DNA of 16,339 nt, taken from the NCBI GenBank assembly GCA_027028665.1, contig JALVIU010000068.1:1-16339 (forward strand). Reading direction: 5' to 3'. A model generated the notes under the pieces. That model saw only the letters and a list, made by a program, of their open reading frames with translations, was not told the origin of the DNA and made no database searches. A program made the position numbers and the translations under genes. The stretch's first letter is position 1, and each line of letters opens with the position of its first letter. This DNA comes from Candidatus Atribacteria bacterium (lineage in GTDB: Bacteria; Atribacterota; JALVIU01). Positions 8,497 through 14,057 of the stretch are shown here, in pieces.

Positions 8497-9124
8497 TTCC
8501 AAAAACCTCCTTAAATCTATCAAAAGCTGCCTTCGTTACTATCAATTCATCATATCTTAAAAGCTCATATACTGTAACATAGTCAATTCTCTGAGCAGAT
8601 ACCCCTGGAATATTTCTTGCAGCAAGATAAATATTTTTGTAATTATCTATATCAGATGTTAATATTAAAGCTGTCTTTTCTGTTTTAATATTTTTTAAAT
8701 ACTCCAACATCTCTTTTGTTTTAGGTACATTCATTGGAAGTGCATCTACTATCTTTATTTTTCCCTCTTTTAACTTTAATAAAAATGCACCTCTAATTGC
8801 ACTCTTTTTAGCTTTCTTACCTATTGTAAAGCTGTAGTCTCGTGGATGGGGGCCAAATACTATACCACCGCCTTTCCAAAGAGGAGACCTAATAGTACCT
8901 GCCCTTGCACGACCAGTACCCTTTTGCCTCCAGGGTTTTCTTCCTCCACCGGAAACTTCTCCTCTTGTCTTGGTAGAAGCAGTACCCCTTCTCTGATTAG
9001 CAAGATAGCTTTGCACAGCATCAAAAAGAAGTTGCTTATTTACCTCTTTTTCAAGAAGAGTTTCTGCAACTTCTACTTGTCCTATTTCTTCTCCTTTTAT
9101 ATTAAATAATGATAAATTAGCCAC
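8483..9124 (-). CDS. rplD: 50S ribosomal protein L4
   Basis: Large-subunit protein whose extended loop forms part of the exit-tunnel constriction; in E. coli it also represses the S10 operon. The loop is visible as RRGTASTKTRGEVSGGGRKP and WRQKGTGRARAGTIRSPLWK (about residues 45-84), followed by the Rossmann-like body. Length of 213 is slightly above 200-207. The start is GTG, sharing one base with the rplC stop (TAGTG), 8 nt after GGAGG. The E. coli target for L4 control, a leader before rpsJ, is absent here because only 17 nt separate tuf and rpsJ. Confidence 0.97.
   Translation of the reverse strand: MANLSLFNIKGEEIGQVEVAETLLEKEVNKQLLFDAVQSYLANQRRGTASTKTRGEVSGGGRKPWRQKGTGRARAGTIRSPLWKGGGIVFGPHPRDYSFTIGKKAKKSAIRGAFLLKLKEGKIKIVDALPMNVPKTKEMLEYLKNIKTEKTALILTSDIDNYKNIYLAARNIPGVSAQRIDYVTVYELLRYDELIVTKAAFDRFKEVFGNEAS
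8506..8512 (-). promoter_or_regulatory. Shine-Dalgarno deciding the rplW start
   Basis: AAGGAGG on the minus strand inside the end of rplD, 9 nt before the ATG at 8496. It selects the 95-residue L23 start. Confidence 0.72.
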
Positions 9125-9762
9125 TATTTATTCCTCCCCTCTTGTAACTTGTATAAATATACAATGCCACCATTGGGGCCTGGAACAGCACCTCTCACAA
9201 GGACAACACCTCTTCCTTCATCTATTTTTATTACCTCAAGATTTCTCACAGTTACTGTTTCATTTCCCATGTGTCCTGCCATTTTCAAACCCTTAAATAC
9301 CCTTGATGGATCAGAGCTCTGTCCAATAGATCCAGGTTTTCTATGGTTTTGAGAACCATGTGTCTTAGGACCACCACCGAATCCATGTCTTTTTACTACA
9401 CCTTGAAAACCTCTTCCTTTGGACAAACCAGTAATCTTTATCTTTTCTCCTGGAGAAAAGATATCTACCTTTAACTCATCACCGACTTTATAATCGGTTA
9501 TATTTTCTACTCTAAATTCCTTCAAGATTCTCTTGGGTTCTACCCCTTGTTTCTTAAAGTAAGCTGCTTGGGGTTTTTTTACCTTCTTTTCTTTAATAAA
9601 ACCATATCCCAATTTCAAGGCTGTATAACTATCCCTATCAGAAGTTTTTATATCCACCACTGTACAGGGACCAGCTTTTATTACTGTAACAGGAATAACT
9701 TCTCCATTGTCACTAAATATTTGAGTCATTCCTACTTTTTCCCCTATAAGTCCAAGTGCCAT
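9124..9762 (-). CDS. rplC: 50S ribosomal protein L3
   Basis: Early assembly protein of the large subunit with a loop reaching towards the peptidyl transferase centre. ALGLIGEKVGMTQIF at the N-terminus and the central loop GRGFQGVVKRHGFGGGPKTHGS, then QNHRKPGSIGQSSDPSRVFKG and MAGHMGNETVTVRNLEVI, are family signatures. Length of 212 is normal. ATG start with GGAGG upstream. Overlaps the rplD start by one nucleotide, a classic coupled arrangement. Confidence 0.98.
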   Translation of the reverse strand: MALGLIGEKVGMTQIFSDNGEVIPVTVIKAGPCTVVDIKTSDRDSYTALKLGYGFIKEKKVKKPQAAYFKKQGVEPKRILKEFRVENITDYKVGDELKVDIFSPGEKIKITGLSKGRGFQGVVKRHGFGGGPKTHGSQNHRKPGSIGQSSDPSRVFKGLKMAGHMGNETVTVRNLEVIKIDEGRGVVLVRGAVPGPNGGIVYLYKLQEGRNK

Positions 9763-9779
9763 CTTAACACCTCCTATTG

Positions 9780-10088
9780 CTAATACTTAACCTCAACATT
9801 TACTCCAGATGGCAGTTCCAAGGATTGCAGAGCTGCTATAACCTCATCATTTGGTTCGATCAGATCTATAAGTCTCTTATGTATCCTAATTTCAAACTGC
9901 TCTCTGGACTTCTTATCTATATGAGGGGAACGATTGACAGTGTATAATCTCCTCTCCACAGGAAGTGGAATAGGACCTGACATTTTTATTCCTACCCTCT
10001 TTACAACCTCTACTATCTTTTTTACTGATTGATCCAATATTCTATGATCATATGACTTTATCTTGATTCTCACTCTATTTTTTTCCAT
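9780..10088 (-). CDS. rpsJ: 30S ribosomal protein S10 (NusE)
   Basis: Small-subunit head protein that also acts as NusE in transcription antitermination with Nus[61 protein letters not shown] and the C-terminal [11 protein letters not shown] match the family. Length of 102 is normal. Lies 17 nt after tuf, with a GAGGGGG ribosome binding site in the gap. The absence of a leader or promoter implies transcription from upstream of tuf. Confidence 0.98.
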   Translation of the reverse strand: MEKNRVRIKIKSYDHRILDQSVKKIVEVVKRVGIKMSGPIPLPVERRLYTVNRSPHIDKKSREQFEIRIHKRLIDLIEPNDEVIAALQSLELPSGVNVEVKY

Positions 10089-10105
10089 ATCTTGTATTCC
10101 CCCTC

Positions 10106-11308
10106 TTACTCAATAATCTCAGTAATAACTCCTGCACCTACAGTCCTTCCACCTTCACGGATAGCAAATCTTAACTGTTTTTCTAAGGCTATTGGAGTTA
10201 TGAGTTCTACTTCTATATTTGTGTTGTCTCCAGGTACTACCATCTCTATACCTTCTGGAAGTTTGATGGTACCTGTTACATCTGTTGTCCTCAAGTAGAA
10301 CTGTGGTTTATAACCATTGAAGAATGGGGTGTGTCTTCCACCTTCCTCCTTCTTTAATACGTATACCTCTGCTTTGAATTTGGTGTGTGGGGTAATGGAA
10401 CCTGGTTGTGCAAGTACCTGTCCTCTTTTCACCTCTTTCTTCTCTACACCTCTTAGGAGTACACCTATGTTGTCTCCTGCCTGTCCTTCATCAAGGAGCT
10501 TTCTGAACATCTCTACTCCTGTTACTACTGTTTTTCTTATATCATGGGAGAAGCCTATTATCTCTACTGTGTCTCCTACCTTTACCTTTCCTCTCTCTAC
10601 TCTACCTGTTACAACTGTTCCTCTTCCTGTAATGGTGAATATATCCTCTATAGGCATGAGGAATGGTTTATCAATATCCCTCTTTGGAAGTGGGATGTAT
10701 TCATCCACTGCCTTCATGAGGTCAAGGATTGGTTTCCACTCTGGGCAGTTTACATCTTCACAATCTGCCTCAAGGGCTTTTAAGGCTGATCCTTTAATTA
10801 CTGGTACCTCATCACCAGGGAAACCATACTCTGAGAGTAGATCTCTTACTTCCATCTCTACAAGTTCTACAAGTTCTGGATCGTCTACCATATCTACCTT
10901 GTTTAGAAATACTACTATGTAGGGTACTCCTACCTGACGTGCAAGGAGGATGTGCTCCCTTGTCTGTGGCATAGGACCATCTGCTGCAGATACAACAAGG
11001 ATAGCCCCATCCATCTGTGCTGCACCTGTAATCATATTCTTTACATAGTCTGCGTGTCCTGGACAGTCTATGTGTGCATAGTGTCTGTTTTCTGTTTCAT
11101 ATTCTACGTGTGCTGTTGCAATAGTAATTCCTCTTTCTCTCTCTTCAGGTGCCTTATCAATTTCATCAAAAGGTATCTCCTGCGCAAGTCCTACTCTTGC
11201 AAGTATCTTTGTAATAGCTGATGTGAGTGTTGTCTTACCATGGTCTACATGGCCTATAGTCCCAATATTTACATGGGGCTTAGTTCTTACATATTTTTCT
11301 TTTGCCAT
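10106..11308 (-). CDS. tuf: Elongation factor Tu
   Basis: GTPase that delivers aminoacyl-tRNA to the ribosomal A site. All G motifs are present: G1 GHVDHGKT at 19-26, G2 around [12 protein letters not shown] (59-70), G3 DCPGH at 81-85, G4 NKVD at 136-139 and G5 SAL at 174-176. Domains II and III follow ([21 protein letters not shown] onwards, ending [11 protein letters not shown]). The 400-residue length is usual for forms with a short insert: compared with the E. coli sequence, a few residues including Cys183 and Cys188 are added after [12 protein letters not shown] start with TAGGAGGG upstream. First protein gene behind three tRNA genes and likely co-transcribed with the S10-spc genes. Confidence 0.98.
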   Translation of the reverse strand: MAKEKYVRTKPHVNIGTIGHVDHGKTTLTSAITKILARVGLAQEIPFDEIDKAPEERERGITIATAHVEYETENRHYAHIDCPGHADYVKNMITGAAQMDGAILVVSAADGPMPQTREHILLARQVGVPYIVVFLNKVDMVDDPELVELVEMEVRDLLSEYGFPGDEVPVIKGSALKALEADCEDVNCPEWKPILDLMKAVDEYIPLPKRDIDKPFLMPIEDIFTITGRGTVVTGRVERGKVKVGDTVEIIGFSHDIRKTVVTGVEMFRKLLDEGQAGDNIGVLLRGVEKKEVKRGQVLAQPGSITPHTKFKAEVYVLKKEEGGRHTPFFNGYKPQFYLRTTDVTGTIKLPEGIEMVVPGDNTNIEVELITPIALEKQLRFAIREGGRTVGAGVITEIIE

Positions 11309-11349
11309 ATGTGATCCCTCCTACAATAATGTCAATACATAAAAAAATA

Positions 11350-11422
11350 AGCCCACGACCGGGATTGAACCGGTGACCTTATCCTTACCAAGGATACGCT
11401 CTGCCGACTGAGCTACGCGGGC
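11350..11422 (-). tRNA. tRNA-Thr (anticodon GGU)
   Basis: A 73-nt cloverleaf. The acceptor stem GCCCGCG pairs with CGTGGGC, and the anticodon stem TATCC/GGATA closes the loop TTGGTAA with anticodon GGT. The T arm carries GGTTCAATCCC. The discriminator base is U, as expected for threonine in some bacteria, and no CCA is encoded. It lies 41 nt before tuf and is followed closely by a T7 tract. Third tRNA of the tuf operon. Confidence 0.95.
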
Positions 11423-11427
11423 TTCTA

Positions 11428-11511
11428 TGGGGAGGGAAGGATTCGAACCTTCGTAGGCGTTCAGCCAACGGATCTACAGTCCGCTCCCGTTGTCCGCTTG
11501 GGTACCTCCCC
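11428..11511 (-). tRNA. tRNA-Tyr (anticodon GUA)
   Basis: An 84-nt type II tRNA with a long variable arm, as expected for tyrosine. The acceptor stem GGGGAGG pairs with CCTCCCC and the discriminator is A. The loop CTGTAGA carries anticodon GTA. The T arm has GGTTCGAATCC. No CCA is encoded. Only 5 nt separate it from the following tRNA-Thr, so release requires processing of a shared precursor. Confidence 0.95.
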
Positions 11512-11529
11512 TTTGTATTTTAAAAGACA

Positions 11530-11602
11530 AGCCGGTGGACCGACTCGAACGGACGACCTGCTGATTACAAGTCAGCTGCTCTACCAACTGAGCTACACCG
11601 GC
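11530..11602 (-). tRNA. tRNA-Thr (anticodon UGU)
   Basis: A 73-nt cloverleaf. The acceptor stem GCCGGTG pairs with CACCGGC. The anticodon stem GCTGA/TCAGC closes the loop CTTGTAA with anticodon TGT. The T arm has CGTTCGAGTC. Discriminator U; no encoded CCA. First gene of the operon, about 25 nt after the predicted transcription start. Confidence 0.95.
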
Positions 11603-11633
11603 TTTATGAGTCTTTATCCTGCTGAGCCATCTT

Positions 11634-11662
11634 ATTATAACTTAACATCCAGATATAGTCAA
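11634..11662 (-). promoter_or_regulatory. Strong sigma70-type promoter of the tRNA-tuf-S10-spc operon
   Basis: On the minus strand a -35 box TTGACT (11657-11662) and a perfect -10 box TATAAT (11634-11639) are separated by 17 nt. The predicted start is near 11627, about 25 nt before tRNA-Thr(UGU). The -35 box contains the TGA stop codon of the upstream YbjN-like gene. No other good promoter was seen for the ribosomal genes, so this is likely the main one. Confidence 0.85.
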
Positions 11663-12069
11663 GGGGTTTTTATTAATTTTTTTACAATATCTATACATTT
11701 TTCTATACTAAAGCTTACTACCTTTAATGCAACTAAAAATTCTTCGCTATCCAGTTCATTTATTTGAGTAGTATATCTCATATATACACTATTATTAGTT
11801 AATCCAAAAGATGCAAAAGCAAGCTTCATGTTATTATGAAGAAGTTCATACAACTTTTCTACTTCATATGGATCAGATAATTCTCCAACTTTTACAAAAA
11901 AGGAAAGAAACTTACTTTGAAGTATATCATTTACAGTCATAAAAACGATATAGGATTTTTCTCTAAAGAACCATCCCCCTATCTCAGGGTCATATACGAA
12001 ATCTATACCTAACTTACCGAGTAAGGACTCTACCTCTATTTTTAGGTCTATATTTATGCTCTCACTCAA
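11659..12069 (-). CDS. YbjN-like small hypothetical protein
   Basis: A 136-residue protein of unknown function. The layout resembles YbjN / type III secretion chaperone-like folds: an N-terminal helix (IDLKIEVESLLGKLGI), a strand hairpin with a Gly-Trp-Phe turn (EIGGWFFREKSYIVFMTV), a helix EVEKLYELLHNNMKLAFASFGL, then strands VYMRYTTQINELD and a long C-terminal helix from EEFLVALKVVSFSIEKC. This assignment is by eye and moderate. No signal peptide or membrane segment is seen, so it is probably cytoplasmic. The start is TTG with GAGGTG 5 nt upstream. It follows the DUF6873-like gene by 13 nt and is probably co-transcribed with it. Its stop codon lies inside the next operon's -35 box, with no terminator between. 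Confidence 0.75.
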   Translation of the reverse strand: MSESINIDLKIEVESLLGKLGIDFVYDPEIGGWFFREKSYIVFMTVNDILQSKFLSFFVKVGELSDPYEVEKLYELLHNNMKLAFASFGLTNNSVYMRYTTQINELDSEEFLVALKVVSFSIEKCIDIVKKLIKTP

Positions 12070-12082
12070 GTGTACACCTCAT

Positions 12083-12799
12083 TTAAGTAAAAAGAATAGA
12101 TCCAATATCTTTTATCTTTTTACCAGGTGCAAGATCTACTATCTTTATTCCCTTTCTATTTAAAAAACTCTCTAATTCTCTTCTATAGGGATAAAGCTTC
12201 GTATCCCCATTAACGAAAAAAAAATTATTGTCTACGCCAGAGGCACCTGGCAAAAAACCATAATTATAATCATCTATCTCAATAGTTCCAGATGGTAGAT
12301 AAAGTATATCCAAGTCTAACTTTTTAGCTTTTTCTAAAATACCTTTATCTTCCGTAATTATACTATAATTATCTAAGGGTATTGAAGTACACCTTATATA
12401 TCCTTGATTTACATGTATGGGAATAAGATTGAATTTCTTTCTCCCTATACTTAAAAGTAAAGGGTCTATATATTTCCTATTTACAAAGAAATAACTTCCT
12501 ACTATTATAGCGTTATAAGAAATATCTAGAGGGTATGTATCTTTTAAAAATCTACTTCCTATTATAATATCATTATCTGAAAAGAATTTCCATAATCTCT
12601 TCAGGAATGATATATTCACATTAGGAGCTACTACAATAGGACGCTTAAAATACACAAAGACCTGAAGATCAGCATGAGAATCTATATTCCTTCTCCCCAT
12701 ATAATAAGGGTGAACAAGTAAAACCTCATAACCAAATCTCAGTAGATTTGATATAGACTCTCTATATGACCTATGGTTTATTATTGCTATTTTTTTCAA
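12083..12799 (-). CDS. DUF6873-like protein of the guanidino-modifying-enzyme (GME) fold
   Basis: About 238 residues. The pattern recalls the DUF6873 family, which I remember as having a GME fold (the fold of amidinotransferases and arginine deiminases): SHADLQVF at 41-48, VAPN at 57-60, YNAIIVGSYFF at 95-105, HVNQGYIRCTS at 129-139, LPSGTIEIDDYNYGFLPGASG at 168-188, and a closing DIGSI motif. Conserved His42/Asp44 and Cys137 might matter for function, but no activity or substrate can be assigned. The start is TTG at 12799, giving MKKIAIINHRSYRES. Longer versions would read into tRNA-Val. There is no Shine-Dalgarno: only 12 nt lie between the tRNA and the start. It is likely co-transcribed with the tRNA and with the YbjN-like gene 13 nt downstream. 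Confidence 0.7.
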   Translation of the reverse strand: MKKIAIINHRSYRESISNLLRFGYEVLLVHPYYMGRRNIDSHADLQVFVYFKRPIVVAPNVNISFLKRLWKFFSDNDIIIGSRFLKDTYPLDISYNAIIVGSYFFVNRKYIDPLLLSIGRKKFNLIPIHVNQGYIRCTSIPLDNYSIITEDKGILEKAKKLDLDILYLPSGTIEIDDYNYGFLPGASGVDNNFFFVNGDTKLYPYRRELESFLNRKGIKIVDLAPGKKIKDIGSILFT

Positions 12800-12811
12800 G
12801 ACACAAAAAAA

Positions 12812-12883
12812 TGGGCGATACAGGACTTGAACCTGTGACCTCTTGCGCGTCAAGCAAGCGTTCTCCCTCTGAACTAATCGCCC
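12812..12883 (-). tRNA. tRNA-Val (anticodon GAC)
   Basis: A 72-nt cloverleaf. The acceptor stem GGGCGAT pairs with ATCGCCC and the discriminator is A. The anticodon stem CTTGC/GCAAG closes the loop TTGACGC with anticodon GAC. The T arm has GGTTCAAGTCC. No CCA is encoded; the discriminator is followed at once by seven T. A strong promoter lies just upstream and a protein gene 12 nt downstream. Confidence 0.94.
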
Positions 12884-12893
12884 GTTAATTTAT

Positions 12894-12922
12894 ATTTTAA
12901 TAGGTAATACATATTATGTCAA
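12894..12922 (-). promoter_or_regulatory. Strong promoter of the tRNA-Val / DUF6873-like / YbjN-like unit
   Basis: On the minus strand a consensus -35 TTGACA (12917-12922) and a -10 TAAAAT (12894-12899) are spaced by 17 nt. The predicted start is near 12887, leaving only about 3-5 nt before the mature tRNA-Val end at 12883. The -35 lies 3 nt after the stop codon of the dipeptidase gene. Confidence 0.82.
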
Positions 12923-12925
12923 GCC

Positions 12926-13879
12926 CTATATCCAATTTTCTTTTAGCACTCTTAAAAAGTTTTCACCTGCAATTTTTCTTATATCTTCTTCTTTATATCC
13001 TCTTTTTTTAAGTGCCTCAAATATAAGAGGAAATCTTGATGCATCATAAATCTCCTCTGGCCAACTGGGGATACCATCAAAATCAGAACCCATTCCCACA
13101 TGGTCTGGACCTACAAGTTCTACAACATAGTCTATATGTTTTATTATATCATCCAACGTGGATTTACCAGAGGAATTTAAAAATTCTGAATAAAAATTAA
13201 TACCCATTACCCCTCTTTTCTCTGCAAGTGCCTTAATCTGCAAATCTGTAAGATTTCTAGGATGGTTACATAATGCATATGCATTTGAATGAGATGCGAT
13301 AATAGGTTTCTCAGAGATCTCTATAACATCCCAAAAACCCGGGGGGGTAATATGAGAAACATCAACTATCATACCTAATTTATTCATTTTTTTTACCACC
13401 TCTCTCCCGAACTTTGAAAGTCCCCCCAACATGCCCCATTCACTTGCTCCATTTGCTATCATATTTCTCTCATTCCAGGTAAGACCCATAGCACGCACCC
13501 CAATTCTATAGAAAAAATCCAAAAGTTCAAGGCTCATCTCTATAGGCTCTCCACCTTCTATGCTCAGAAGAGCACCTATCTTATCATTTCCTTTTATTTT
13601 CTCTAAATCACTAAGATTTTTTATAAGTACAAGATCTTCTCTATTTTTTTCATATTCTTTGTAAAATCTTTCAATAATATGTATAGCTTGGCTTAGAGCA
13701 AGAGAGGGCTTATACTGAGATTCTACAAAGATAGCAAAAAATTGCAATTTTACATTTCCTTCTTTTAACCTAGGGATATCTACATGCCCCAATTCTAATC
13801 TTTTCCCTAAGTCTATATTATCTTTTATGCATCTTAATAATACATCAGTATGTGCATCTACTGTAAAATATTTAACCAT
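12926..13879 (-). CDS. Membrane dipeptidase family (peptidase M19, renal dipeptidase-like)
   Basis: Zinc-dependent hydrolase of dipeptides, in the amidohydrolase-like TIM barrel superfamily. Metal-ligand motifs are all present: H10-x-D12 (DAHTD), E108 (SIEGGEP), H176 (VDVSH) and H197 (ASHSN). The conserved RNLTD at 208-212 and GSDFDG at 264-269 are also present. Length of 317 is typical. No signal peptide or lipid anchor is visible, so despite the family name it is probably cytoplasmic. ATG start with GGAGGAGGT upstream. It is transcribed divergently from a MurR/RpiR regulator, which may control it. Substrate is unknown; bacterial relatives cleave L-D or D-D dipeptides, and a role in peptide or cell-wall fragment recycling is inference. 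Confidence 0.93.
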   Translation of the reverse strand: MVKYFTVDAHTDVLLRCIKDNIDLGKRLELGHVDIPRLKEGNVKLQFFAIFVESQYKPSLALSQAIHIIERFYKEYEKNREDLVLIKNLSDLEKIKGNDKIGALLSIEGGEPIEMSLELLDFFYRIGVRAMGLTWNERNMIANGASEWGMLGGLSKFGREVVKKMNKLGMIVDVSHITPPGFWDVIEISEKPIIASHSNAYALCNHPRNLTDLQIKALAEKRGVMGINFYSEFLNSSGKSTLDDIIKHIDYVVELVGPDHVGMGSDFDGIPSWPEEIYDASRFPLIFEALKKRGYKEEDIRKIAGENFLRVLKENWI

Positions 13880-13913
13880 GCTTAGTTTACCTCCTCCTTT
13901 AATCTAAATAGAA

Positions 13914-13942
13914 GTTTAACACAAAAATATTTTAATAGTCAA
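13914..13942 (-). promoter_or_regulatory. Possible promoter of the dipeptidase gene
   Basis: On the minus strand TTGACT (13937-13942) is followed after 17 nt by a weak -10, TTAAAC (13914-13919); at 18 nt the hexamer TAAACT fits slightly better. The start would fall near 13906, leaving a leader of about 27 nt with the GGAGGAGGT ribosome binding site. The very AT-rich surroundings make the -10 choice uncertain. Confidence 0.4.
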
Positions 13943-13978
13943 TTATTATATAAAATAAAAAAAATATTCAAATATAAC

Positions 13979-14007
13979 TTGACAATCTCAGAAAATTAAG
14001 TTAAAAT
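13979..14007 (+). promoter_or_regulatory. Promoter of the MurR/RpiR regulator gene
   Basis: A consensus -35 TTGACA (13979-13984) and -10 TAAAAT (14002-14007) are spaced by 17 nt. The predicted start is near 14014, giving a leader of about 44 nt to the ATG at 14058. Confidence 0.82.
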
Positions 14008-14010
14008 TTC
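13991..14010 (+). promoter_or_regulatory. Candidate operator (imperfect palindrome over the -10 box)
   Basis: An imperfect inverted repeat GAAAATTAAG/TTAAAATTTC, with 7 of 10 half-site positions symmetrical. It covers the -10 box of the regulator promoter. Placement suits autorepression by the adjacent MurR/RpiR protein. In such AT-rich DNA a repeat of this quality can arise by chance, so confidence is low. Confidence 0.3.
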
Positions 14011-14042
14011 ACCAGAAAGTTAGTAAAAATTTTTATTTAAAG

Positions 14043-14051
14043 AAGGTGAGG
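14043..14051 (+). promoter_or_regulatory. Shine-Dalgarno deciding the regulator start
   Basis: AAGGTGAGG lies 6 nt before the ATG at 14058. It overlaps the in-frame GTG at 14046, which therefore is unlikely to be the start. Confidence 0.7.
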
Positions 14052-14057
14052 ACAAAC

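Noticed and set aside
8497-8523. Upstream TTG start for L23 (adds nine residues)
   Set aside because: It lies deeper in rplD with no ribosome binding site. The ATG at 8496 matches family length and has AAGGAGG.
8021-8560. Plus-strand open frame across rplB, rplW and rplD (179 codons)
   Set aside because: It spans three real genes in antisense, resembles no known protein, and has no ribosome binding site.
10089-10105. Leader for L4-mediated control of the S10 genes
   Set aside because: Only 17 nt separate tuf and rpsJ, enough for a ribosome binding site but not for an attenuator hairpin.
10317-10922. Long plus-strand open frame opposite tuf (201 codons)
   Set aside because: It is antisense to the unmistakable EF-Tu gene. 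Its Ser/Thr/Pro-rich translation mirrors tuf codon usage, and there is no ribosome binding site or family match.
11307-11335. TTGACA (11330-11335, minus strand) before tuf as a separate tuf promoter
   Set aside because: At 17-nt spacing the -10 would be ACATAT, overlapping the start codon, so transcription would begin inside tuf. The promoter before the tRNAs is far better.
12800-12853. N-terminal extension of the DUF6873-like protein (TRKRSQVQVLYRPFF)
   Set aside because: This stretch is a translation of the tRNA-Val T arm and 3' end, a well-known false extension downstream of tRNA genes.
14046-14057. GTG start four codons upstream for the MurR/RpiR regulator
   Set aside because: The GTG is itself part of the Shine-Dalgarno serving the ATG at 14058.
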